Source: Bacteroides cutis (lineage in GTDB: Bacteria; Bacteroidota; Bacteroidia; Bacteroidales; Bacteroidaceae). From it: a DNA stretch of 64,000 nt. Of the stretch, positions 42,711-53,000 are shown one piece after another. The position numbers and the translations under genes were made by a program. The DNA is taken from positions 558,001 through 622,000 of the forward strand of contig NZ_OEST01000001.1 in the NCBI RefSeq assembly GCF_900241005.1, written 5' to 3'. Position 1 is the first letter of the stretch. Each line of letters starts with the position of its first letter. A model generated the notes under the pieces. It saw nothing but the letters and a program-made list of their open reading frames with translations, was not told where the DNA came from and did no database searches.

Positions 42711-45707
42711 ATGAAAAAAAGAAATATATTGATGCTTGGGCTTGCCGGGTTGTTTTCGCTCTCAACTATGGCCCAACAGACAGTTACAGGTATAGTGCAA
42801 GACCGTTATGGTATTCCCATGAAGGGAGTGTCGGTATCCACTGTAGGTACACCAGGAAACAAGGTGATTACCGATGAAAACGGAACATTTGCTATTAAAG
42901 CGGATGAAGGTGACTATATCGAAGTGAGATATGCAGATGGTAAGGCAAGACGTGTATGGGTATCTGGTAATTCGGTGGAAATCCGTTTAACCGATATGGA
43001 TTTCTTGGTAGAAAACAAGGGGACAGAGTCTACTGAGCGTGAACAGACTCAAGCTGTTACGACTATTTCAGGTGAAATACTGAGAAAAAATTCTTCTCCT
43101 AACTTTACTAATGCATTGAATGGTCTATTCCCGGGATTGATGGTAAAACAGAATACCGGTTGGACGGATAATGCCGGTCTCACAGTTCGCGGAGGAGGTT
43201 CTTTAAATGGTTCCGAACCACTAGTGATTGTAGATGGAATACCTCGTCCTTTGGAATATGTCAATATGGACGAAGTGGAAAGTGTCTCTGTACTTAAAGA
43301 TGGTGCTGCAACTGCTTTATGGGGATTGCGTGGCTCTAATGGTGTAATTGTAGTGAAGACTAAACGCGGTCAGTATAACACAAAGAAAATGAACGTGAAT
43401 TATACCTTTGGAGTAGGAATACCAGTCAACCAACCGGAATTTGTAGACGGATATACGTATGCCCAAATGAAGAATGAAGCGTTACGTTATGATGGTTTGG
43501 AACCACAATACAACCAAGAGGCTTTAGATGCTTTTCGTGACGGTTCACGCCCGGATTTGTATGCTAATACAGACTGGATGGGCGAGGCGTTACGTAATCA
43601 TACAACAAATCATCAGCTGAATCTTTCTTTCCGTGGAGGGGGTAAGTCGTTACGATACTATGCGTTGATTAATTACAAAAATGATCAAGGTATATTGAAC
43701 GAGAATCTTACTCAACTTTCCGATCGTTATGACGCGCAGATGAAGAAGTACGACTTGAATGCTCGCATTAATCTGGATATAGACCTTACCAGTACTACTA
43801 CAGCTACGTTGTCTATGTTTGGTATGTTACGTGAAGAGAATCGTCCTAGAACAAGTGAAGGTAATATTTTCTCTTATTTGTATAACACTCCTTCGGCAGT
43901 GTTTCCGGTACGTACTTCTTCCGGACAATGGGGGGGGAGTTTACTTTTCCCACACAACCCGATTGCAGAAATTGCTGATATAGGATACTTCAGGACGGAT
44001 CGTCGTTTACTGCAGTCTAATTTACGAATTCATCAGGATTTGTCTATGATAACGCAAGGTTTAAGTGCAGAATTGTCCGTTGCTTATGATAATGATGCCG
44101 TATTTAAAGAGACCGGTACGCAAGAATATGCTTATGAGCAAAATGATCTGATACTTAATCCTGATAACGGAGAATATGAAGTAGTTACCGAAATAAAGGG
44201 TGAAGACAAGGCTTTGTCTATTGACAATAGCGGTGTTTATGCCCAATATATGCGTACGGTATTTGAAGGTAAGATTGGTTATGACCGTGCTTTTGGTCGT
44301 CATGCAGTGAATGGACTGTTGCAATATTGGCAACAGTCATACGTTCCGAAGGGAAGGAATAAATCTATGTATCGTCAATCGTATATGTTTGCCGGAGGTT
44401 ATAACTATGATAACCGGTATGCAGTGAACATGGTGGTGAATCATATGGGTACAAGCGTACTGAGCAAAAATGATAAATATCGTACTTATCCGGCTATATC
44501 GGCAGCTTGGATATTGTCGAACGAAGCATTTATGAAAAATCAGAATATTATAGATTACTTGAAATTCCGCGCTTCTTGGGGAAGATCGGGTAATGATAAT
44601 ATTGATTATGAATTGGATAGACGTTACTGGAACAATTCCGGTGGATATCAGTTTGGTGACACGCCTCAAGGTAGTAGTGGTATAATTGCCGGTCCACTGG
44701 CTATGGATCATGTAGATATTGAGAGGGCAGACAAATATGATATCGGCTTGGATTTGCAGATGTTGGATAAACGTTTGTCTATGGGTGCCGATTTCTATAT
44801 GGATCAACGAAGAAATATGTTGGTAAGTGCCGGTTCTTTATTCTCCGAAGTAATAGGTACAGGTGTTCCTAAACAGTGTATCGGTGCAGTCGACACAAAA
44901 GGTCTTGAAGTGTCATTGACTTGGCGAGATAAAGTAGGTGAGGCTTTTAACTATTATGTAGGTGGAAATTTCTCGTCCATGAAAACTGAAATTATAGAAA
45001 ATGGTGAAGGATACCAACCTTATAGTTATCTATATAAGAAAGGTGATCGGTTAGGACAGAATTATGGTTTGGAAGCTATCGGTTATTTCAATGACTGGGA
45101 TGATATTGAAAACAGTCCTAAACAGATGTTCTCTGAGGTACGTCCGGGTGATATCAAGTATAAAGATCAGAATGGTGATAAGCAGATTGACGAACATGAT
45201 GTAGTAGCTATCGGTCATTCTACTACTCCAGGATTATTCTATGGCATTAATGTTGGTTTCGAGTATAAAGGTTTTGGTGTGGATATGTTGTTCCAAGGTG
45301 CAGGACAGGTAAGCCGCATGTTGAATACGGCAAGTGTGTATTGGCCATTGCGCGACGGTAAGAGCAATTTGTCCAAGTGGTATATTGAAGATAATGTACG
45401 TTGGACGGAAGAAACCAAAAATACAGCTACGTTACCTCGTTTGACTACGCTTAATAATGCAAATAATTTCCGTAGTAGTACCCAGTGGTTAGCAAACGGT
45501 TCTTATTTCAAGTTACGTAATCTGAATATTTATTATAACCTGCCTCAGAAATGGGTGAAATCCATGAGAATGGAAAAGTGTCAAGTGTATGTAAGAGGTA
45601 ACAACCTGTTCTCACTGGATCATATAGATTATTCTAATTGTGAAGATCTTTCTGTCAACTATCCGGATTTGATGTCCGTATATGTAGGCTTAAACATTAA
45701 CTTCTAA
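42711..45707 (+). CDS. SusC-like transporter, second of the pair, with atypical TonB-box region
   Basis: This 998-residue protein has a signal peptide ending in TMAQ, a short carboxypeptidase-regulatory-like domain, a plug (SVLKDGAATALWGLRGSNGV) and a barrel. The stretch before the plug, where SusC proteins normally read like EEVVVVGYG, is instead ENKGTESTEREQTQAVTTIS. It therefore has an unusual TonB-box region, and energy coupling may differ. It lies 31 bases after the first susD and 16 bases before the second. It is clearly divergent from the first SusC in this locus. Confidence 0.92.
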   Translation: MKKRNILMLGLAGLFSLSTMAQQTVTGIVQDRYGIPMKGVSVSTVGTPGNKVITDENGTFAIKADEGDYIEVRYADGKARRVWVSGNSVEIRLTDMDFLVENKGTESTEREQTQAVTTISGEILRKNSSPNFTNALNGLFPGLMVKQNTGWTDNAGLTVRGGGSLNGSEPLVIVDGIPRPLEYVNMDEVESVSVLKDGAATALWGLRGSNGVIVVKTKRGQYNTKKMNVNYTFGVGIPVNQPEFVDGYTYAQMKNEALRYDGLEPQYNQEALDAFRDGSRPDLYANTDWMGEALRNHTTNHQLNLSFRGGGKSLRYYALINYKNDQGILNENLTQLSDRYDAQMKKYDLNARINLDIDLTSTTTATLSMFGMLREENRPRTSEGNIFSYLYNTPSAVFPVRTSSGQWGGSLLFPHNPIAEIADIGYFRTDRRLLQSNLRIHQDLSMITQGLSAELSVAYDNDAVFKETGTQEYAYEQNDLILNPDNGEYEVVTEIKGEDKALSIDNSGVYAQYMRTVFEGKIGYDRAFGRHAVNGLLQYWQQSYVPKGRNKSMYRQSYMFAGGYNYDNRYAVNMVVNHMGTSVLSKNDKYRTYPAISAAWILSNEAFMKNQNIIDYLKFRASWGRSGNDNIDYELDRRYWNNSGGYQFGDTPQGSSGIIAGPLAMDHVDIERADKYDIGLDLQMLDKRLSMGADFYMDQRRNMLVSAGSLFSEVIGTGVPKQCIGAVDTKGLEVSLTWRDKVGEAFNYYVGGNFSSMKTEIIENGEGYQPYSYLYKKGDRLGQNYGLEAIGYFNDWDDIENSPKQMFSEVRPGDIKYKDQNGDKQIDEHDVVAIGHSTTPGLFYGINVGFEYKGFGVDMLFQGAGQVSRMLNTASVYWPLRDGKSNLSKWYIEDNVRWTEETKNTATLPRLTTLNNANNFRSSTQWLANGSYFKLRNLNIYYNLPQKWVKSMRMEKCQVYVRGNNLFSLDHIDYSNCEDLSVNYPDLMSVYVGLNINF

Positions 45708-45723
45708 AAAATAACAGAACAAT

Positions 45724-47403
45724 ATGAAACTAAAGAAATACATAGTCTTTTTGGCTGCTGCAACTGTATTGGGTGGTTGTGATTTTCTGGAGTTTGACGA
45801 GTCACAAGGACGTGAACAATACCAGGCTTATGAGACTTTTGAAAATATTCTGATGCAGACTACAGCTATTTATCGTAAATTACCTTCTGATTACGGTGCC
45901 ATTGGTGGAGCATTACGCGAGTCGGCTACAGACAATTCTATGTATACACAGAATAGTAATGCCATCTATGATATGTATACGAACAAATGGAGTCCGATTA
46001 ATACGATTGATGCTCAGTGGGGAGAATATTATGATTTAATTCATGATGTGAATATTTTCTTTGAAAATTATTCAGAGGAAGCGCTCGAGATTTATAAGTG
46101 GGATAAGAATTTTAAAGATAATATGGACAAGGTGCATATGTCGATGAGAGAGATAAAAGTACTGCGTGCACTTTATCATTTTGAACTAGCCAAGCGTTAT
46201 GGAGATATCCCTTTGATATTGAAGACTTATACAATGGATGAAATCAATCATGTGGAGAAATCATCTTTTCAAGAGATAATCGACTATATTGATAAGGAGT
46301 GTGCTACGCTGGCTCCCGAACTTCCGGTATCTTTCAATGATTTTATTGGTCAAGAAACCGGTCGAGTAAATCGTGGTGCTGCTTATGCTATTCGTGCTCG
46401 TGCATTGCTCTATGCAGCCAGTCCGTTGTTTAATAAGAATAATGATGTGACTCTTTGGAAAAAAGCTGCTGATGCTGCATATGAGGTAATTAAATTGAAT
46501 GCTTACCAACTGGAAAAGATAGACAAGGATCCATTGTGGAATAAGAGTGGTAATGATGTGTTACCATCCAAACAATTGATTTTTGAGGTTCGCGGCGGTT
46601 CAAGTAATTCTTTTGAACAGGGAAATTTACCTGTTGGTGGTTTTGGAGAAGTGTCACTTGGCAGAAATGTGCCGACACAAAATCTGGTAGATGAATATGA
46701 GATGGCGGATGGTACTCCGTTCGATTGGAACAATCCGGATCATGTTGCTAATATGTATTATGACGCAAAAGGAAAACCGACCCGTGACCCCCGTCTTTAT
46801 CAGAATGTACTTTGTAATGGTCGGACATTTATGAAAATTAAATTGGAAACCTACGAAGGTGGTAAGAATGGTGCTCCATTGGAAGGTGCTACTACTACAG
46901 GCTATTATTTAAAGAAACTGGTGGATGAAACAGTATCTTTGGATCCGATAAAACCGGTTTCTAAACCTCACCATTTCCCTGGTTATCGTTATGCTGAAGT
47001 TTTGTTGAATTATGCTGAGGCTATGAATGAGTGGCAAGGACCGGATTATACGGATGCTACACATCCACTTTCTGCCCGTGATGCTTTAAATCAAGTTCGT
47101 GCTGCTGCGAATATGAAAGGGGTGGTTGCTACCAATCAAACAGAGTTCCGTGAAAAAGTACATAAGGAACGTCGCATAGAATTGGCGTTTGAAGACCATC
47201 GTTTTTGGGATATCCGTCGTTGGAAAGAGGGTAAACTCGTAAAGGAAATCTATGGTGTGAAGATACAGAATAATAATGGCACTCTCTCATATAAGAAAGA
47301 AAAGGTACAAGATCGTGTTTGGGATGACAAAATGTATCTTTATCCTATCCCCCAAAATGAGGTTTATGTGAATGATAACTTAACACAAAATCCGGGATGG
47401 TAA
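45724..47403 (+). CDS. SusD-like lipoprotein, second of the pair
   Basis: This 559-residue RagB/SusD family protein has a lipoprotein signal, MKLKKYIVFLAAATVLGGC. SusD landmarks include MREIKVLRALYHFELAKRYG in the first third and HKERRIELAFEDHRFWDIRRW near the C terminus. It should form the surface lid of the second SusC, encoded just upstream. A terminator-like hairpin follows at 47450-47479, before the first AC-type PL8 gene. Confidence 0.93.
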   Translation: MKLKKYIVFLAAATVLGGCDFLEFDESQGREQYQAYETFENILMQTTAIYRKLPSDYGAIGGALRESATDNSMYTQNSNAIYDMYTNKWSPINTIDAQWGEYYDLIHDVNIFFENYSEEALEIYKWDKNFKDNMDKVHMSMREIKVLRALYHFELAKRYGDIPLILKTYTMDEINHVEKSSFQEIIDYIDKECATLAPELPVSFNDFIGQETGRVNRGAAYAIRARALLYAASPLFNKNNDVTLWKKAADAAYEVIKLNAYQLEKIDKDPLWNKSGNDVLPSKQLIFEVRGGSSNSFEQGNLPVGGFGEVSLGRNVPTQNLVDEYEMADGTPFDWNNPDHVANMYYDAKGKPTRDPRLYQNVLCNGRTFMKIKLETYEGGKNGAPLEGATTTGYYLKKLVDETVSLDPIKPVSKPHHFPGYRYAEVLLNYAEAMNEWQGPDYTDATHPLSARDALNQVRAAANMKGVVATNQTEFREKVHKERRIELAFEDHRFWDIRRWKEGKLVKEIYGVKIQNNNGTLSYKKEKVQDRVWDDKMYLYPIPQNEVYVNDNLTQNPGW

Positions 47404-47449
47404 ATTCATCTACAAGACTTCTAATCTTAAAGAATTGGTGATGAAATGC

Positions 47450-47479
47450 AAAGGGAGGAGTCGGGAGATTCTTCCCTTT
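47450..47479 (+). terminator. Probable terminator after the tandem susC/susD block
   Basis: AAAGGGAGGA pairs with TCTTCCCTTT using one G-U pair, followed by TTG. The T run is short, so it may only partly stop transcription into the downstream PL8 gene. Confidence 0.55.
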
Positions 47480-47559
47480 TTGTAAATTTGTAGCTTCTTT
47501 TAATAGGTATCAAATAGCTATTTGATTGTGATAAAAAATGAAATTTAAACAGAACTAAG

Positions 47560-49965
47560 ATGAAACAGAATTTAATCAGATGGGGGTTGTGCATGGGTAT
47601 CACTGTCGTTTTTCAGACAGCTATGGCACAGGAAGCCGAGCGAAAGGCAGCTTTCGATAATTATTGCCAATATGCATTGGAAGCCTCGAAACCAACAGAC
47701 AAGGCTAAAGAACAGGCTATTCTTTCTTATCGGGATTACTTCTCGAAAAATGGTTATAGAAAATTTAAAACAGGTTCCAAGGAATGGGAAAAGAATGTAG
47801 CCCTTTTGAAAGCTGATGGTACCTTTTCTGATTTGGATGATAACAGTGTAGGAAAGACTATTGATGGTAATGAGGCAAATTCCGGTGCGGTGATCGTAGA
47901 AGCATTGAACCGTTTGTGGACTATTTCGGAAGCTTTTAAGAGTGGACTTCTAGACATAAAACGTGATGCGATACTTTGGGATAAATGGCAGAAATCTATT
48001 TTGCACTATGGTAATATTGAGATAGGTCGCCCCAACAATTCAAGACGTTTTCATTCCTCCTGTTTTGCTGTTCCCACAGCAGCGGTAAATATTTACTTCT
48101 GTCATTTGCAACTGATGGATGATATTGAACAGGGAAGGAATAAAGATAAACAATTGTCTGCGGTGTGTGATATGTTGAAAATGCTTGGTCTACAGGCGTG
48201 GACTCAACCTTATCGTAATGACGAAACAGATAAGAATGTGGTTCAGATAGAACGTTTTCGAAACCATGTATGGTGGGTCGGTGGAAATGCGTTGGGATAT
48301 CGATCATTACTTCCGGTAGCTTTCATGTTTCGTTCTGTTCCCATGGTAGATTTATTGGCGGAAGTTTGCCAAAGAGCCATTAGTGCAACTTCACAAAATA
48401 CTTATAGCGAGTCGTTCTGGAACGAAGGTTTCACAGCTGACGGTGCTGGTTGGGGACATGGAAAACAGTGTCTTATTTGGGGATATCCGATTGATGGGAC
48501 ATTGAATGCCTTGAATATGATGAGTATGCTTAAGGGCTCTCCATGGGAGCAGAAACTGACGCGAGAGAATATAAATGCATTGATGAATTATTTTCGTGGG
48601 GGGAATTACTACTATTACAAGGGTTACAATCTGCCTTGCTTGGATCGTTATTCCATGAGTTATAAACCAGAGGCTTCTGATATTCGTTATACCGGAATGC
48701 TGAATCAATTACAAAATGATTGGAAAGAGTATTTTACAGCGGAAGAACTGCAGGAAATTAAACAATTGTATGCAGAAAGCCGGGAAAAATCTATTCGTAT
48801 GAAGAAGTATGAAAGCAGTTATAACGGAACTCGTTGGTTTTTTAATAATGATGATTTGATTAAGAAGAACGACCGTTACCATATTATGGTTAATATGGCT
48901 TCAGTACGATGCGATGGTCTTGAAAGCGCAACGGGATTTGCCGATAACTATAATTTTTATACGGCTGACGGAGCTACTTTCTTTCAGAAAAGCGGAAACG
49001 AATACCGTAAAGCTTTTGGCGCTTATGATGTGACGGCCTTTCCCGGTGTAACAGCACGCGAAGGTATGGACAAACTGACTCCCGTAACAAACTGGCGGGG
49101 GTATTGTAGTAAACATAACTTTGCTGCAGCCGCTACTTTAGGAGATGAAAATGCCGTTGCCGGATTTATCTTTGAAAAAATGAATGGTTCAGATAAAGAT
49201 GGAGTAAACGACCGTGGTGATAACGCTATGAAAAATCCTATACTTTATGGTGTAAAAGCTTATAAGTCCTATTTTATGTTGGGAGACTACATGGTAGCAT
49301 TAGGTGCAGGAATAACTAACAAACAGCCAAATCAAGAGGGAAATATTCGTACCACTATTGACCAAACGGAGAGATTTGGGAAAGTGTATATTTATGAAGG
49401 TGACGGTATTGAGTGGACAGTACAACAGGGTAAGTTCGCTTATTCTGCTTTCCCTGAATATAGAGAAAGGGTACATTCGGTGTGTGAAAAGAAGAAAACA
49501 GATTGGTTGAAGATGAACTTGGATAACAAAAACAAGAGAAATCTACCTGTTGAAGTAGATATTTTCTGTATGTGGATAGATCATGGGAAGGCACCGGTAA
49601 ATGATACTTATGGATATGTGGTATATGCGGGCGAGGGTTTACCTGCCCGGAAATATCCATTTGAGGTGTTGAGGAATGATACTTTGGTTCAGGCCGTACG
49701 TTCTTCTGATAAGAAGGTGCTGGAAGCCGTGTTTTATACAGAGGGCGAAGAGTTGAAAGCCAATGGATTATCTTTATCAGTTTCTTCTCCCTGTACAGTT
49801 TTGGTAAAAGAAGAAACAAATTCATACGTGTTCTCTGTAACAGATGCCTGTATGAATTCTTCTTTAAAAGAAATAGAACTAGTATTCAACGGAAAAACAA
49901 TTCAAGTACCAATGTCACAGGATATGTTTTGTGGTAAACCGACAATCAAACATATCAATAAATAA
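47560..49965 (+). CDS. PL8 lyase, chondroitin AC/xanthan-lyase-like type (copy A)
   Basis: This 801-residue secreted protein has a signal peptide ending in AMAQ (about 1-24), an alpha-toroid domain (about 30-400) and a beta-rich C-terminal part with MVNMASVRCDGLE and NFYTADGATFF, which match the central PL8 beta domain. The catalytic histidine is H300 in TADGAGWGHG, with tyrosines and an arginine in the following YYYYKGYNLPCLDRYS segment. The order of domains is that of AC-type, not ABC-type, PL8 lyases. It has a close relative at 60080-62551. Its substrate is a uronic-acid-containing polymer of unknown identity. Confidence 0.85.
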   Translation: MKQNLIRWGLCMGITVVFQTAMAQEAERKAAFDNYCQYALEASKPTDKAKEQAILSYRDYFSKNGYRKFKTGSKEWEKNVALLKADGTFSDLDDNSVGKTIDGNEANSGAVIVEALNRLWTISEAFKSGLLDIKRDAILWDKWQKSILHYGNIEIGRPNNSRRFHSSCFAVPTAAVNIYFCHLQLMDDIEQGRNKDKQLSAVCDMLKMLGLQAWTQPYRNDETDKNVVQIERFRNHVWWVGGNALGYRSLLPVAFMFRSVPMVDLLAEVCQRAISATSQNTYSESFWNEGFTADGAGWGHGKQCLIWGYPIDGTLNALNMMSMLKGSPWEQKLTRENINALMNYFRGGNYYYYKGYNLPCLDRYSMSYKPEASDIRYTGMLNQLQNDWKEYFTAEELQEIKQLYAESREKSIRMKKYESSYNGTRWFFNNDDLIKKNDRYHIMVNMASVRCDGLESATGFADNYNFYTADGATFFQKSGNEYRKAFGAYDVTAFPGVTAREGMDKLTPVTNWRGYCSKHNFAAAATLGDENAVAGFIFEKMNGSDKDGVNDRGDNAMKNPILYGVKAYKSYFMLGDYMVALGAGITNKQPNQEGNIRTTIDQTERFGKVYIYEGDGIEWTVQQGKFAYSAFPEYRERVHSVCEKKKTDWLKMNLDNKNKRNLPVEVDIFCMWIDHGKAPVNDTYGYVVYAGEGLPARKYPFEVLRNDTLVQAVRSSDKKVLEAVFYTEGEELKANGLSLSVSSPCTVLVKEETNSYVFSVTDACMNSSLKEIELVFNGKTIQVPMSQDMFCGKPTIKHINK

Positions 49966-49993
49966 TTCCAAGAATTTCTATTAAAAGACATAA

Positions 49994-50045
49994 ATTACAC
50001 GGAAGAACACGGAAAGACAGAATTGATCTGTGACATCCGTGTAAT
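49994..50045. repeat. Inverted repeat between the convergent PL8 and HTCS genes
   Basis: ATTACACGGA at 49994-50003 pairs with TCCGTGTAAT at 50036-50045, with a nested ACAGA/TCTGT stem inside. The 120-base gap is tail-to-tail, so it may act as a bidirectional transcription stop; no strong T run is present. Confidence 0.5.
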
Positions 50046-50085
50046 TCGTGTCTGAATTATATTTATAGAGAAATAATTCTTTCTT

Positions 50086-53000
50086 TTACTTTTCCTTTCT
50101 TTCCTCTTGATATTTTTGCTTGTACTGGCTGGGAGCTACATTGAACTGTTCTTTGAACTTACGGCAAAAATAATTAGGAGAATTAAATCCTAGGTTATCT
50201 GCAATCTCTGATATAGACATTGAGTTGTCTTGACGAAGTAGTACCGCAGCTCGTTTCAATTTATGAGAATTGATGAAATCGTTAGGTGACATACCCGTCA
50301 ATGATTTAAATTTATTATAGAATGTAGTACGTCCCATATACATTTCACTGGCTAATTTATCGATACTGAATTCCTGGTCCGATATATTTTCATCAATAAG
50401 AAACGTTATTTTGTCCAAAAACTCTTTATCTAGATTGTTTGTTGCTAATAGAGAAATATCAGCTTCCGCTTTTTGGGAGAATTGTTTATACAACATTCTC
50501 CGTGAGCGTATGATGTTGTTACATCTGGCTAATAATATTTGTGGGCTGAAAGGTTTATAAATATAGTCATCTGCTCCGCGTACTAATCCTTCAAGATGTT
50601 GCTCGGGCATATTCAATGCTGTTAACAAAATGATAGGAATATGACAAAGTTCGATATTATTTTTGATTTTGATACATAATTCCGTACCGCTCATGATGGG
50701 CATCATTACATCACTCACTATCAAATCTGGATTTATTTTCCGGATAATTTCTAATCCTTCTTGTCCGTTTGTGGCAGTTTTGGTGATGTAGAGAGGAGAG
50801 AATATGGTTACTAATATATCCAGCAGTTCCTTGTTGTCCTCTATTAATACAATAGTAGGTTTCTCCCCATCGATTGGGTTGCTGCTTTCTTCTACCTCTG
50901 TTTTTTCAGGAGCCAGGATATTGTCAGTCAATATTGGAAGCGGGGTATTGATATCTTTTTCTTCATTTTTGAAGATAATATGCTGGTTATTGAGCAGATG
51001 CTCTTTCCCCAATTGCAGGCTGATGGTGAATATGGAACCTTCTCCGATACGGCTCTGTACATTGATAGTTCCTAAATGCTCCTCTACAATACTTTTTACC
51101 AGGGCCAGTCCTATACCTGCCCTAAACAGCTGTTTTTGTTCCGGCATTTTGTTGTTTGCCTGATAGAAACGTTCAAAGATGTATGGGATATCTTTGGCAT
51201 CTATTCCCACACCACTGTCCGTAATACGGATATACAATCTATTTTCCGGTTCATTGACAGATAGTCCGATTTTGATTGTCCCACCCTTAGGAGTATATTT
51301 AAAGGCATTCGACAATAAATTATAAATTACCTTTATCATCTGTTTCCCGTCAAACCACACTTCTGTTTCTGTTTCACAAGGTTCCAGCTTAAAGTCTATA
51401 TTCTGTTGCAATGCCAGTTCTCTAAATCCGTCACAAATGTCACCAATATATTGGTTGATAGGATATGCCGATACGTACAGAATGTTCCTGCCTTGTTCGT
51501 ATTTCCTGAATTCTATCAGTTCCGTCACCAGATTATTTAGTTGTTGGCATTGGTGTATCACTTTCAGAAGCTTTCCATAAATGAACGGGGCAAGATTGTT
51601 ACCTAGCAACAGTACTTCCAATTGTCCGATAATCAGTGCCAATGGAGTTCTGAACTCATGACTGACGCTTGTAAAGAATTTGAATTTAGCTTCATTGATT
51701 TCTTTCATCTGCTGTTTTTCCATCTGTTCTTTCCGGATGGCATCTCTCATTTTTTTACGTGCATATAAAATGTTGATGATAAATCCTGTGATCAGTAGAA
51801 ACAAGGTAATCCATATCAACCATGCCCACCACGTTGCATACCAAGGGGGAAGTATAGTTATTTTCAACTGTGTCGTTTCTTTTGCCGATTGTGTTGAATT
51901 ATTTTTTTCACGTATTTCAAGAATATAATTGCCGGTAGGCAGATTAGTGTACGAAACTGATTTAAGAGCCGTTTGATACCATATCTTATCAATACCTTTT
52001 AATCTGTATTCATAGATACGTTGGTTGTTTTCGAGTGGAATTTGTGAGGAAAACAGTATCTCAATCCTATTCTGATTATGAGGTAATCTGATTTCTTTGG
52101 TAAATGGCAAACCGACCGATAAGATGCCTGACTGGTCGTTGGGGTGGATAAGATTGTTATGAACGTATAGTTCAGTAAAGTATATTCGGTTATTAGTAGG
52201 ATGAACATTTTCATTCTTTTCCGTTGCGGCAATCAGTCCATTGGTACCTCCAACGTAAATTGTACCATTTTTACTAATCAATAGACCACAATCTTTGGCA
52301 AAAGCATCCAAAGGGAGATATTTTCCAACAGAGAAAGATTGTAGAATATCTCCTTTTTTATTGAGAAAGATAATTCCTTTATCTCCGGTAATAACTAAGT
52401 TGTGAGCATTTGTTTCCTTGATTTGATAACAATACTGGCTCAGTAAGGGAGAACTGGCTACCGGAAACGGTTCAAATTGATTATTTTGTTGATTTAGTTT
52501 CAAAACTCCATTTCCCAATGTCGTGATATAGATATCTTTTTCGGAGGAGTGAAAAGAACGTACTACCGAACCATATATTCCTTGTTTCTCTAAATCATAC
52601 GTATGTAATTCTTTTAGGGTTTGAGTATCGAATTTATGAACCTGTTTACCTTCAACAATCCAAAGATTTTTATTTGTATCCAGGCTGATATGAGCATACA
52701 TGTTAGTTCGGTAAATTAATGTATCCTTTCGGCTTTTTAAAGAATAGATATAAATGTTTTTATTGGTGGATAAAAAGAGTCGTTCTCCATCCCGTTCCAT
52801 GGCATTAATGCTTCGTAAATGAGGAGCATCTTTCTGATTAATCTCCTGTTGGAATATATTTTGTTTGATATTATAGGTATATAACCCTTTACCATTGGTA
52901 CCTATAAATAATTTCTCTGTTTCAGAATCATACAATATAGATTTTAAATTGATATGTGGTAAATAAGTAGGAGGAATAGTGGTTTCAAAGTGTTTTATTT

